64,000 nucleotides of DNA from the NCBI RefSeq assembly GCF_001761485.1, contig NC_090772.1, positions 3,036,501 through 3,100,500 of the forward strand, read 5' to 3'. The translations under genes were made by a program, and so were the position numbers. Every line of letters begins with the position of its first letter. Position 1 is the stretch's first letter. Source of the stretch: Yarrowia lipolytica (taxonomy: Eukaryota > Ascomycota > Dipodascomycetes > Dipodascales). The notes under the pieces are model-generated. The model was not told where the DNA came from and searched no databases. It saw nothing but the letters and a program-made list of their open reading frames with translations. Positions 20,521 to 31,813 of the stretch are shown here, piece by piece.

Positions 20521-20782
20521 CCTCCATAGTCCTCCAACAACAGCGATAGACTGAAAAAATGCGGAAAAAATTGAGCGTATACATAGTCAGACCGTTGCAG
20601 GCTATATGACCGCCATTACAAGTAGCTTTATCATTTTTCTAGTAGTTCAAATGCCAACATACTCCCGCTGGATACCTTTTTCCTCAACTAGAATTCAAGT
20701 AATGCGGGGAGGTACAATTCCTCATACAATACTATATATTATCTAATCAAAATAGGGGGTGGTACGAAAACCCTTCCAGTGG

Positions 20783-23700
20783 TCAGGCGAACACATTATA
20801 CCAGCCTGGCATCAACCAATATCCATCACACTCGCCCTTTCTCAAACACTGCTTCTCGCAGAGCCACTGCATGACATCCTCAATCTCTTGATGGGTAAGA
20901 ATGTTCACCAGTCCCACAGCAAGCAGATCAACAGTGACACCAGGCCGAAGAGCCACGGACAGCGCAAACAGCGACGTCAGATGCTTCCAAATGGGCTCAT
21001 TTACCTCTCCATGCATACCCTTCCAGATCCGCAGCCCCTCGGTAGGAGGAGCCACCTCTACACTCTGAGCCGCGTCATTGAGAGACAAGGACTCAAAGCC
21101 CCGGAAAATAATGTCACAGTCGAGCTTGTCTTTATCGACTGACCGAGACACATAGCCCTTGATCAGAGAGCCGATCGTATCGTTAACTCTGACCGTATCA
21201 ATGATTCTATGGTAAACCAGGTCCAGAATGGCCATCATCGATCCGTCAGGAGCCAAACGAGACATGACAAGACCACGGGACGAGTTGACACACTCTCTCA
21301 TGGACTTGTCAAAGTTGAGAGCCTCGTTGAACACTTCCAGACCGGCAGCAAACCGCACACTGACAGCGTTCCAGAACTTGTCAGAAAACGCAAAGTTTCG
21401 TCCAGGGTTGCGTTTCTCCATATCTCGAGGAATGTAGTTGACCACTTTTTGCTTATCGAGCTGGTTGACTGCCTCGGCAACCGTTTGTTCTCCGAATGGA
21501 GTCAGCAGCTCCTTGGCAGCTTGTTCATCGTAGGTGGCATCATCAGAGACGATAATCGACTTGATGACAGCAATGGCGTTCTGAACAGCCTCAGGGTTGG
21601 GGTCCACGTACACAGGGGTCTTCTTGACCAGGAAAGGCGAGTTTGTGAGTGCCTCCTCGGTCTTTACCATGGACTGGACAGACAGGACCGAGTCGATGGG
21701 ATCCGTGTCATCGAAATCCAGAGGAACAGACATGTGGTACCGTTTTCTGTTGTCTTCGTACGACTCGAGTAGCGGGAACGACGTGGCGGTGGTATCGGGC
21801 AACAACTCGGGTTCATGCTGTTGCCAGAGATCCGCCAGCTCCTCGAGATTCACCTCTTCTAGCCGCGAAAATGGAGCAATGGTTCCCTTGCGGTATTGCT
21901 CATAGAAAAAGTCTTCAAACTGCTCAATTGCAGCCGGAACCACCTTTGCACCGCCCATAATGTCTCTGACTCGAGGCCACTTGGCCTTAGCAGCATAAGA
22001 AGGTAGTCTGAGAGGCCCGGCGAGAGCCTGCCAGGGAATAGAGCCTCCGTGGAACGATCGGGCGACAATGGTGAGCCGGAAAAACTTTTCATTGTCCTCC
22101 ACATCGTATCGCCGGGCTCCAGACATCCGAGAACGAGACACGGAGGGAGTGGCGCCAATCTTGAGCTTGGATTTCCGCTTGATTCCGTGCTCGAGAATCT
22201 TGAGGGGATCCGAGCTGGGCAATCTGTCGCCCTTGCGGCTCTTTCTCTTGGGCTGCTGGCTCTGGAGAGTAGCCTGGGCAATCATCTCAGGTTCAATCAT
22301 GCTGTCATCCAGACCAGTAAACTGGTTGTTCAAGCTGTTGTAAGCCGGATGCTGAGTGGAGTACTCCTGAGCATAGTCCATGGAGTATTGGGGTTGGTAC
22401 TGTTGATGAGGATAAGTGGAAGAAGAGCCGGCACCCTGATGCGGCTCCTGGTCGGTGTAATCGTACTGAGGGTCGATATTGGAGGGCCGCAGAGATCTTC
22501 TCTTCCGAGGCACAACTTTGCGAGTATCACTAATCCATCTTCCGTCACTACCAGGCTCCTGAACTCGATGAGGGGACTTGTCTTCGTTGCCTAACGATCG
22601 TCGTGGGTTCGCAACAGGGTTGTGGTACAACTTGAAGGCCCCTGACAGCGATTCTCGGATGGGATTGTGAGTGGCAGGCACACTAGCGACCTTGGTTCGA
22701 TGGATCAATTGAGCCTTGAGATCCTGCACCTGGGGAGCGTCTCTAGGCAGCGAAGAGTGTACAACCATCCAACGAACGATGGCCGAGTCTCTGCTTTTGC
22801 CCACGTTGACGGAAATACGATACACCTTGCCGTCGTCCTCCAGCTGGTTAATGTCTCTGTTGAGAGTCTTGGAGTCCACTTTTCCGTTTCGGGATCGCGA
22901 ATACGATGCGTCAAACATAATCTCCAGCTGTTTACCGCCTTCCAGAACACCGTTGTTGGCAGAAAGAAGTTTCAAAATACGAGACTTTCGCTCCATGGCT
23001 GCGAAAGAAACAACTCCTCGAGAAGTAAGGCGCCCCGGAGCAGGTTCGGGCTCTGTCGTCTCCGCAGCAGCCTGTTCGGCCTCGGCTTCTTGTCTGACTG
23101 CGATTTCCACGGGGTCAGTTTCGGCCAACACCGCTGCCACAGCTGCCTCGGCCACGGAAGAAACAGTAGCTGAATCAGCCTGTTCAGTGGTTTCCCCGGT
23201 TGTTGCCTCGGCTTCATTTACGGTTCGACTGGCCGCCTCCAGAGCAGCAGCAGCAGCAGCAGCTTCAGCAGCCTCTTTCTCCAGTCTGATCCGCTCATGC
23301 TCAGCCTTGGACTTTCGGCCACGCTTCTTGGGCGGAGGTTTGTCTCCGGGAGCTGCAGTGTCATCGTCCACAGGTCGCTTTCTGGGTCTGCCTCTGGGTC
23401 TACCTTCTCCACTGCCCTGCTGGACAGAAATCTTGACGCCAGCAGCAGGAGTCACATTGTAGCCTCTGAAGGTGACAAACTGATGCTCTGAACCATCGGG
23501 GAGAGTCACAGTAGCTGTCAGGACGACTCCAGGGATCTCAGAGCCAAGTTTATGTTGCATGTCGCTCAGAGAAGAGTAAATTTTGGCAGCAGCTTTGGCC
23601 CCAGAGGTAGGAAGGGGTCGAAACTTACCCCAGGCGGGATCGGCAGCCTCTCCGACAAAGGCCCGATAGTCCATTTCGGTCACGTACCGATAGTACTTGG

Positions 23701-25483
23701 TTCTGGCATTCACATCCAGACCCCGAATGAGGTTCAAGTATTGCAGTTCGGGGTCGGACTTGTTCTTGACCGTCTTGTTCTTGGTGGTTCGCTCGGCAAA
23801 GCCTTCCAAGTACCGCGAAAACATACGGGTGTACGAGATACCAGCAGTCAAACGGCACAGCTCCATGGCAGGGATACCATGGGAGCCTCGAATCTGAGTG
23901 AGGTTGAAAATCTGGTTGATGAGGGGGTAGAAGCGGTTGAACGAAATGATATGAGAGTTTTCTTCGGGCAGCAAGGGCTCTCCAACGTCTTCCATCTTGA
24001 TTCCCGCACTGTCGTCCATAACATCCAAAGAGCCCATAATCTTCTCCTCCTCTTCAGGCTCGACTTCCTCTTCCTCTTCCTCCTCTTCGTCGTCATCCTC
24101 ATCGACACCAGCCATATCTGTGGTGTTGACATAAGGCTTGAGGAATTTGAGACAGTAGTACTTTTCATCCTTGCTAGGGTCGGGGTACACATAGACTCGC
24201 TTGAGGTAGCCATTAGCCTCCAGCTGACGCACAGCACGAGCAAAGTACGACTTGAGACGTCGGGTCTTGCCACAGCCCATTTCGTCTCTTAGGTCCAGGT
24301 ACTGTCTGATTCTGTTATGAGCGTTGAAAGTAGCTTCAACCAGCCGTTTTCGGAAATCAGCAATATCCACTCCTGCAGCTCCAGACGAAGCAGCATTGCC
24401 GGTAGTGATACCCAGCTTTCTTCTGTTGGCAGCCACAAACGATCGGTACACAATCAGGTTCGTGTTGTGACCGGCATAGTAGGGGAAACGAGACACCAGA
24501 CCCTGCTCCATGAGTGCGTTGACCCGCCCAAAGATGGATCGCGCATCCTGGCCAGTTTGTTTGGTGATCTGCACAGCGGTAGCTCCATCTTCTCGAGCAG
24601 CGGCAACAACACACAGTGCTTCAAAGGGGAATGCTCCAATGGGGTTGTTCTTCTTGGGTCTGCCCGTCAAAGTACGCCACTGGGTGTCTTCGTCAGCGTA
24701 CACCTGAACCGAGTCCTGGGGGTATGTCTCGAGCAGAGTTTTGTAATCAAGTTTGTTGACGGTCTCGGTCTCGTCTTCTCCGTTGACTCCAACGACCATA
24801 CTGGGATGGTTCATGAGCCATTTCCAAATCACTTGCTGGAGTTTGGGCGTGAGATTTGGAACCTTGTCGTAGGAGAGTGTCCACAATTGGGGGAGGGTTA
24901 CACCTAGGTTAGCAGAACACGAGTCGAGTGTACGAGCTGTGAGAGAAGGGTAGAAGAGTCATGGAACATTGGAGAGCAGGGATGGCGCAGGTGCGAACGG
25001 CATAGCAACGAACGAGAAGACTTGGGCAGTCCTATCAGTGCTGTTGAGTACAGTCACAATTCGACCAAAAGTGACCGCTGTAGAGAAAAAACACCCTCAA
25101 TCAAACTCCATCGCCATCTAGAACGTTCGGGAAGGGTTTCTTCACAGCTTGGGCGTTTTTCACCCCTCCCTAGAGCTATCAGCTAGTCTCAAGTGGACCA
25201 AAAACACCCTGATCCTGTCTCCGAAGAGACTGAACAGCTCACACCGACCAGACACACGCACGAACACGTCCATTCTTGCCTCTTCACGTAAATTGCGGCG
25301 TTCGCAAAAAAATATTTTTCCCTCTGCGATGCTGCATATCGACCATTTGGCTGGTGGACTGTCGAGACGGGGTTTTTTTGTCCATTTTGCCGTTTGCGTC
25401 ACTCAGCCGGGACACTCACCTCCGGGACCAAACAGGGCCACGTTTTCCACGAGATAGTCGACAATCTCGTCGGGGGAACTCAT
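20783..25483 (-). CDS. TFC3: TFIIIC largest subunit Tfc3 (tau138), B-block binding, two exons
   Basis: Joining exon 25483-25420 to 24903-20783 gives 1394 residues. The 516-nt intron begins GTGAGT at 25419 and ends TGCTAACCTAG at 24904; it interrupts a codon after its first base. Spliced, the N-terminus reads MSSPDEIVDYLVENVALFGP then G-G-V-T-L-P-Q-L-W, matching the Saccharomyces Tfc3 opening (PDELV ... ITLNQLWDIS), which fixes the exon. The B-block winged-helix region lies at about 108-177 (PFEALCVVAAAREDGATAVQ and the following RVNALMEQGLV). Then come an acidic run at about 290-312, AT-hook-like RPRGRPRKRP and KKRGRKSK, and the long C-terminal half. Tfc3 contacts the B box of tRNA genes and recruits the polymerase III machinery. 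The large exon alone has no ATG near its start, a clear sign that exon 1 is needed. Confidence 0.93.
24904..25419 (-). other. TFC3 intron, 516 nt
   Basis: 5' site GTGAGT, 3' end TGCTAACCTAG, with only a few bases between the branch motif and AG, as usual in Yarrowia. It splits a glycine codon as G|GT. Confidence 0.85.
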
Positions 25484-26500
25484 GGGTCGGGTTATTGCTC
25501 GGGTAAAAAAATGACAAGAGAGATTCGAACTCACGAGGTTATCCGGTAGGGTAATTTGGGACGTAACCCTAGACGACGGGGTTGGGGGAAGCAATTGAAG
25601 GCGATATAACGACGTTGCGGGGATTCGAAGAGTGGATATGAGCGAGGTGCAACATTGCCGCCGGAGTGATTGTAGTTCTTGTGGACTTGGTATTGCTTCA
25701 TATAGTGGGAGGGCAAGGGGAGGGGAGGAAAGTAAGAAGTGTTCAATATACGGGTATGACGAGAATTACACTTGTGGGGGTATTTCAGAGTCTGACTGGG
25801 GATGGACAACTGTATGGAGGTGGAGGAAGAGCTGTGGGGATCATTTTGTATGGCGAATGTTGGATTTGTACAAAGTCCGATTATATGAGGTCACGAGGAT
25901 GGTTTTGTGTGACTACGGCACTGATGGAGTATTCCGGGGTGTGATGATGTCTAGTTTAGAATGGTATGTTTGAATGGCTACTGAGCGTCAAGGAGGAGCA
26001 GCCGGACTGTCGCGGAGGAGTAGCCGGACTGTCGCGGAGGAGTTGATGTTTGCGGAGGAGTTGATGATTGCGGAGGAGTACTTCACATTACCATACTCGT
26101 GGAGCCGGTTGTCGACTTCCTTTCATCTCAGATCACCCGCTCAACCTCATGCCAATAGCGTTTTCAGACATGAGCTCGCTTGTACCAGCGGTTGAACTGT
26201 AGGCCGTCAACACGACGCCTCGTGGAGACGTATCGGACATCAGAATGGGAAACCAAAGACACAAATCTAGACAGGAAGCTTCGACGATCAGATTTATGTG
26301 TTTATATCCCACAAAAAGCCCCTCCAACCCCTCTTTAGTGCTGCTCAAAATGCTCTCTCAGCCCCCCCAATAAAGCCAAATCCCTAACCTCCAACCTCCC
26401 AACATGCATGGTGCCAAAAAAATCCACATGATACACTAACTAACTACTTGTACGCCTGTGACGACACCAACGTCGACAAACACACCGTTGGCGCAGCATC
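25484..26500. promoter_or_regulatory. Divergent TFC3/NUP60 intergenic region
   Basis: Contains a pol III-type box pair at 25505-25576 (listed separately) and a tandem repeat at about 25990-26080 built on GGAGGAGT-AGCCGGACTGTCGC and shorter GCGGAGGAGT units. A second TTCGAATCCC sequence lies near 25620. No gene is supported. Confidence 0.45.
25505..25576 (-). promoter_or_regulatory. B-box and A-box-like pair with T7 run upstream of TFC3
   Basis: Reading leftward, TCGTCTAGGGT at 25576-25566 fits 9 of 11 A-box positions, GAGTTCGAATC at 25532-25522 contains the exact B-box core GTTCGAATC, and a run of seven T follows at 25511-25505. Box spacing is about 45 nt, as in an intronless tRNA gene. No acceptor stem or D stem forms, so this is not a tRNA gene. 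It lies 30-95 bp upstream of the TFC3 start. Confidence 0.45.
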
Positions 26501-28145
26501 ATGGAAAACTCCCGCGTCGTCCGCACCAAAAGCTCGCTCCGCAGCCTCCGAGGGGTCTCCCTACGGACCGCCCCCCAGCCCCGGCCCGTCGGCGGCCAGC
26601 CCCCCCGCTGAGGGACACAGAAGCGGTCTCTTTTCCCGGGTGGTTGGGTTTTTCCGCCCGCACAAACCCGACGACCCCAATCAACCAACACAGAGCCACT
26701 CGCCTGCAAATTTGGCCCGGGACCCGCCCGTCTCAGCGCTGTACCCCGTGATTGACCGGTCGCGGACCTTTGAAGAGCCCCAGATGGAGGAGGAGATCAC
26801 AGAAACGGTGTACACGCCATCGCAGACACCGCCCCGACACAAACGCATTTCGCTGGGCCCCGGAAAATCGCCCAACCAACGCCTGGCAGAGTTCTTCGAG
26901 AGAAAAGGAGACGCTCCTTTGAGTGATGTGGAAACCGCAGGTGTACTGGCACTCATCAACGAGGCGGCCAGCGACGATCCCAATCTCGCCGAACGACTGT
27001 CGCCTACAGGAACCCAGCACGACCGATCGGTTCGTCATAGCATGAGTTTGGCCAATCTGGCAGGCCGCAACGAGACGTACGGATCGCCCTCCAAGATTCC
27101 CAGACGAATGGAGCCCGCTGCGAGTGTTAATGGGACTCTCAAAAAGTCGAGATCAATGGCCTCTATTGGCCAGAGAAACTCCCGTGTCACTAGATCGTCC
27201 CTCGGTGGAGTTAGAGGCCGTCCATCTCCCATGATGTCCTCTCCTAAGCGATCTGCACGACAGGCCCTGTCGCCTAACCGAGTCACAACCACAAACTCCA
27301 CATCGCCCATCACCTCACCGGTCTCTTCTGTCGCAGATAGACCTCTTTCTGGAGTGGCTTCTACTCTTCTGTCTCTGATTGATGATGACGAAGAAGAGGT
27401 TGTCACACCAGCCGAATCCTCTCCCGCAAAGGAGTTCATCAACCCCTACGCGTCTTCTCCTCGACGACCCGAGCGAGAACGATCTGCCAGTCAGTTGACC
27501 CCCCCGTCGCGTGAGAAACTCATGACTCCTTCCCCCGAAAAGAAGGAGGCGTCGCCGTCAAAAACCCCCTCCCAGATCATCAGTCAGTCCATGCCTCTGG
27601 AACAGCAGCGGGAGCGAGATAGCGTCAAGGCCCAGCCGCAGATGAAGAAGTTTGACAAGTATAAGCCTGTGCGATCCAGTAATCTGCGAGACTCCTTTGT
27701 GGCCGACCCCAAGTCTCCCGAAAGCACCAAGACCTCGGCGCCGAAGCAAACTGCAGTTTCTTCGTCGGGATCGCCTGAATCCATGCCCCCTTCTTTCACG
27801 TTTGGTAACAAGACCAACAACGGTTTCACCTCCAAGCTGAAATCGTCTTCTCCTTCCGGGGACGAAGATACAGATGTGAAGATCGGCAAGGATCTGGCAT
27901 CTTCTGCTGCCATTCGCTCTCCCTCCAAGCCTCTGTACCCTGAGATTTCCAAAGATAAGCCAGTTCTGCCTTCCACTCCCAAACTGGCCAAGGCAGGTAT
28001 TCCTTCTACTCCCCTATCCGAGGCTGCCAAAAAGTACGGACGAGACTTTGACTTTAGCACTCCCCTCAAGGGCGAGGTGCCCAAGCCGTTGACTCCAGCA
28101 GACAAGTCCAAGGTGGACCAGTTCAAGAAGGATTTCGTTTTCTAG
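26501..28145 (+). CDS. NUP60: Nup60-like nuclear basket nucleoporin, with a frame change near its N-terminus
   Basis: The main frame (to the stop at 28143) matches Saccharomyces Nup60 in order: SGLFSRVVGFF (yeast PSLFSKIKTFF), LAEFFERKGDAPLSDVETAG (yeast LANFFSKKGNEPLSEIEIEG), TLLSLIDDDEEE, EFINPYASS, FDKYKPVRSSNLRDS and FxF-type motifs such as FTFG. Nup60 tethers the basket to the pore and binds membrane through a basic N-terminal helix. That frame has no ATG before residue ~95. The only well-placed ATG, 26501, opens MENSRVVRTKSSLRSLRG, a basic amphipathic start like yeast Nup60, but in the preceding frame, which stops after 36 codons. Skipping one base, for example in the C7 tract at 26600-26606, gives a continuous 547-residue protein. 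A sequencing or assembly error is the simplest cause; a small unseen intron or a real shift are alternatives. Confidence 0.75.
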
Positions 28146-28884
28146 AGAGAGGACCAGGAAACGATAAGGATGTATAGCATGAGAAGGAATAACCAATAAA
28201 TGATATTGTGTAAACATTTGTGTACAGGGAATACGAGGCTGTGGGTGAGTAACAGTGGTACCGTGAGCTACATAGTGTGTAACAAGAGGCGCAGACATCG
28301 TCAAAACTACAGTCAGACTTTGAACTGGTTTGGCCATCTTCAGACTCCGACTTAACTGCCGCCGGAGGAGGTTAAATAGTCATGTTTTTGTATTCCTAGG
28401 CTATGTTCGTGAGTGAAAATGTATATATAGATATTTTATCACCCTCTTAAAAAAAATATTATTTTTTATTTTTTTATTTTTATATTTATTTCTATTTCTA
28501 TAATTCTATATATTTCTATTTATTTCTATTTTATTTCTATTTATTTCTATTTATTTTTTATTTATGTATATTCATAATATATTTATTTATATATTAAATA
28601 ATACTTTTTATCGTATATTCCTAGAGCCCAAAAACCGTCGCAGAAAGATTATTTTTGTACCGAAATACTCCCTAAAATCCACAGAAAAATCTCACATCAA
28701 AATGCAATCCCATTTCTTTCAAATATGGCCTCTAAAAGCGCCTTTTCTGCCTCCAAAATAACCCCACTTGCAACTCTATTTGGTGGCGTCATACGTAATC
28801 ACTCGCTTCCTATTTGGGAGCTGCTCACATGCAGTGTGTTTATTCTTATCTCGGCATTCCGCGACTACGATACTAATCACACAC
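28146..28884. other. AT-rich intergenic region
   Basis: Positions about 28440-28600 are a low-complexity patch of TTTATTTCTATT-like units. The remainder is the promoter of the syntaxin gene. No gene is supported. Confidence 0.5.
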
Positions 28885-29990
28885 ATGAGTTCTTTCAGCG
28901 ACGCCGTAAGCCTGGAGGCGCAGCCGGCGTACTCGGACTCGCCCGAGTTCGACAAGCTTAACGCCGATATCTCCGACACGCTGTTCCTGCTGAACAACAA
29001 CCTGGTGACGCTGGGGCGGCTGCTCAAGGCTGCGCAGAACACGGGGGGCAAGCGGGACGTGGTGGGGCGGGCGATCGATCTTGCCGACGAGACGCGGGAC
29101 CGGTTCAAGACGACGGGCGAGGATCTCAAGCGGCTCAAGGAATGGGACGACACAAACGCCGCCCAGCGGTTCACGCAACAGAAGCTGGGCCGGGAGTTTG
29201 CCACGGCATTGTCCGAGTTTCAGCAGATCCAGAAACGGCTGGCCGCGCACGAGAAGCAGGAGATCAAGATGGACAAGCAGGCGGTGCTGGAGTCGGAGTC
29301 GAGGGGCGAGGGTCAGCAGCAGCAGCAGCAACTGCAGCAGCAGGATGTCATGACCCAGGACTTTATGAATCAGTCGGAAACAGATCAGCACATGACGTTG
29401 ATTTCGGAACGAGAGGAGGAGATCAGAAACATTGAGCAGGGTATCGAGGAGCTCAACGAGATTTTCTCCGATCTCGGTACCATTGTGACCCAACAGGGAA
29501 CCATTGTTGGTGAGTATGACGGGGGGAGGGGGGGATGTTGAGCAGAGGTTTTGTTTAAACAGGGCGTAGACCAGGGTGTCTTCTGACCTTGGAGGTGGTT
29601 ATATTGATGCAATGTTCTGTGAATCGGTGAATCGGTGAATTGGTGTTTCGCGATGCACATGATTTGCTTACTATGCTCCTACCCGTACCTCTAGACTTTC
29701 TCATTGCAGACACCGAGCGAGACTGAATACTAACACAGACAACATCGAATCGAACATGTATTCGATTGCTGGCGAGACCCGAAGCGCCGCCAGCGAACTC
29801 AACCGAGCCGCACGATATCAGAGCCGGTCGCGGTCCCGACAGTGCTGTCTGTTGCTAATTCTGGTCATTGTGCTGGCGGTCATTTTACTAGCGGTAGGTG
29901 CAAAGACATATTTGAGATGGCACCTTCCTTGGTAGCCCCATCTTCTCTCCCCATTCTCCACATGTTCCACTAACACAGACCTTCATTTAG
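28885..29990 (+). CDS. PEP12: Endosomal/vacuolar syntaxin (Pep12/Vam3 type Qa-SNARE), three exons
   Basis: Joining 28885-29509, 29739-29893 and 29979-29990 gives 263 residues. Intron 1 is GTGAGT...CTAACACAG (229 nt); intron 2 is GTAGGT...CTAACACAG (85 nt). The N-terminal Habc-like helices run to about 125, a Gln-rich linker (QQQQQQLQQQ) follows, and the SNARE motif lies at about 177-231 (IRNIEQGIEELNEIFSDLG, then QQG with the zero-layer Gln near 204, then VDNIESN). A basic RSRSR stretch precedes a C-terminal anchor (CCLLLILVIVLAVILLATFI). Pep12 and Vam3 drive fusion at endosome and vacuole; I cannot fully separate the two, and one protein may serve both. Exon 3 is only 12 nt. If intron 2 is kept, the frame stays open for 13 more residues beyond the anchor. 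ATG 28885 starts the conserved region. Confidence 0.88.
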
Positions 29991-30189
29991 CACCCCGGTG
30001 TATATACTTAATGACATGTAATGATGACGAGGGTGTAGGTGATGTTTTTGGGTCTGAAAACGGCCTGAAGGACCCCCAAACCGTCTTGAAAACACATGAA
30101 GAATGGACGTCGAGTGTTCCCAAAATCAACTTTTCCCGTTTATCGGACCACTTTCAGCCCACTTTCAATGTCCCTTCATTCCATTGTCT

Positions 30190-30600
30190 AGCCCAAGGTA
30201 TGGGCGATCCAGAAACAGGACCTCTGGAGGCAGTGGACTGCTCAAGGACATTCTGCTCGACACCAACAGAAACTACGCCCAGTACTGCAACGAGACGTCG
30301 CGCCCCGGAGTATCTTCATGCCAGAGAGTATCTTCATGATCGCGGCGGACCAAAATCTGCTACTCAAAGTAGACAGACATGCTCATCTACAAGAAGGAGC
30401 CCGATACTCGAGTGTTACCCCTTGTTCGGCGTCCCCAGAGGTCGATGGCATTTTGGTTCTTTGATGCCAGGAAGGGGGTTGCTCTCGTGGGGGAACAGAG
30501 CTACCTGAACAGCACCATATCGAGGATTTGGGCTCTGTGGAACCCTCCAGGTCGCTCAATCAGGCTATTTTCTGTACATTGGATCCTAGCACCGAAGTGA
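30190..30600 (+). pseudogene. Possible decayed coding relic, family unknown
   Basis: Rightward segments such as LLKDILLDTNRNYAQYCNET and, in another frame, MAFWFFDARKGVALVGEQSY look protein-like, but no intact frame joins them and I recognise no family. It may be non-coding. Confidence 0.22.
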
Positions 30601-30802
30601 GTGTCAAACACGGCGTATCGAGACCAATTCGCATTCTGCATACAAATCAATTTCAATTTTCTGATGCTTTGTAATCAGCTGAGAATTAAAACATGTTGAA
30701 AAAAAATTATGTTGATAATAATTATATTATTTTTCCCCATTTCCCCCCATTTCCCCATTATTTTCATATTTTATATTTTATATATTTTATATTTTCATTT
30801 TC

Positions 30803-30805
<3 letters not shown>

Positions 30806-30837
<32 letters not shown>

Positions 30838-30963
30838 CATTTTCATTTTCATTTTCAATTTCATTTTTCATTTCATTTTCATTTTTTATTTTCATTTTCA
30901 TTTTCATTTTCATTTTCATTTTCATTTTCATTTTCATTTTCATTTTCATTTTCATTTTCATAT
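30806..30963. repeat. T32 tract followed by a (TTTTCA)n microsatellite
   Basis: A run of about 32 T at 30806-30837 is followed by about 20 copies of TTTTCA, with a few variant units near 30855-30890. Both are prone to length change and to sequencing error. Confidence 0.9.
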
Positions 30964-31813
30964 TTTAATATATTTATATTTTATATTTTATATTTTATTT
31001 TTTTTATATTTTATATTTTATATTTTATATTTTTATATTTTATATTTTATATTTTATATTTTATATTTATATTTTTATATTTTTATACTTTATAATTTTA
31101 TACTTTTATATTTTTATCTCTTTATTCAACTCTGTGTCCGCTCCTTGCTCCATTTCAAGGTTTGTCTTTAAACTTGGGCGTAAAACCCTTTTTTCCCTTT
31201 TTTCCCTCTTTTTCCCTTTTTTTTTGACTTTAATAATCCCCCAATCGTGCACCAAAAGTGCACTCTGGGTGTATAGTAAAGGATACTCCTGGCACTATCA
31301 TGGCCTGACCACCAAAGACCGGACTTGCACCAAATATAAAACCGGCGGACAACTACAGAAAAGTCGCGAGACCCGACACCCCGCCACAACGCCACCGACG
31401 GCACAGTCGCCCCCCCTCGCTTGGGTCCGCAGCTCACATTCACGAAAAATTGTTTATTTTGTCCCGACACATGTAGTTCCATGCACAGCTGAGGTTTCTT
31501 TGGAGGGCTGTTTGAGGGTGCGATGCGGCGTCAGAGGTGGTCAGGAAGGGTCAGAGAGGTGACATTCGGTCTTTTGAACGGCGCCAAACCGGCGGTTTTG
31601 CCGATACTTTTGTGTCTGTGGTGCTCTTGGTTCCTGTTTGACCACGGGTGTCTCTGTCTCTGTCTGCTTGTCCTCTCCCATTCGGGATAAACTCTCACTA
31701 AAAAATTGCACGGTGGTATCTGTCATGTAGTCTAGCGTGCGTCTCTACGTTTCTACTCTTCTTTCTCATTGCTCTTGCCGACTCTCGCTCGACTCTTGAC
31801 TCCAGCATCCAAA

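Larger units (their letters stand above)
18898..20782. other. Gene-poor intergenic region, 1.9 kb
   Basis: Lies between the ESC2-like gene and the 3' end of TFC3. It holds a possible gene relic (19078-19562, leftward), a short tandem repeat at 20421-20520 and several GTACAAGT/ACTTGTAC elements near 20066, 20146 and 20351-20366. No intact gene is seen. Confidence 0.45.
29991..31813. other. Gene-poor region with homopolymer and hexanucleotide repeats
   Basis: Holds a possible coding relic at about 30190-30600, a T-rich low-complexity block at 30720-31110, and the promoter of EFM5. The open frames in the T-rich block are artefacts of the repeats. Confidence 0.5.

Noticed and set aside
25511-25583. 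A tRNA gene on the minus strand upstream of TFC3
   Set aside because: A- and B-box-like sequences and a T run are present at the right spacing, but the acceptor stem pairs at only two or three positions and no D stem forms.
30709-31095. 128-codon open frame of Phe, Ile, Ser
   Set aside because: Product of the T tract and (TTTTCA)n repeat.
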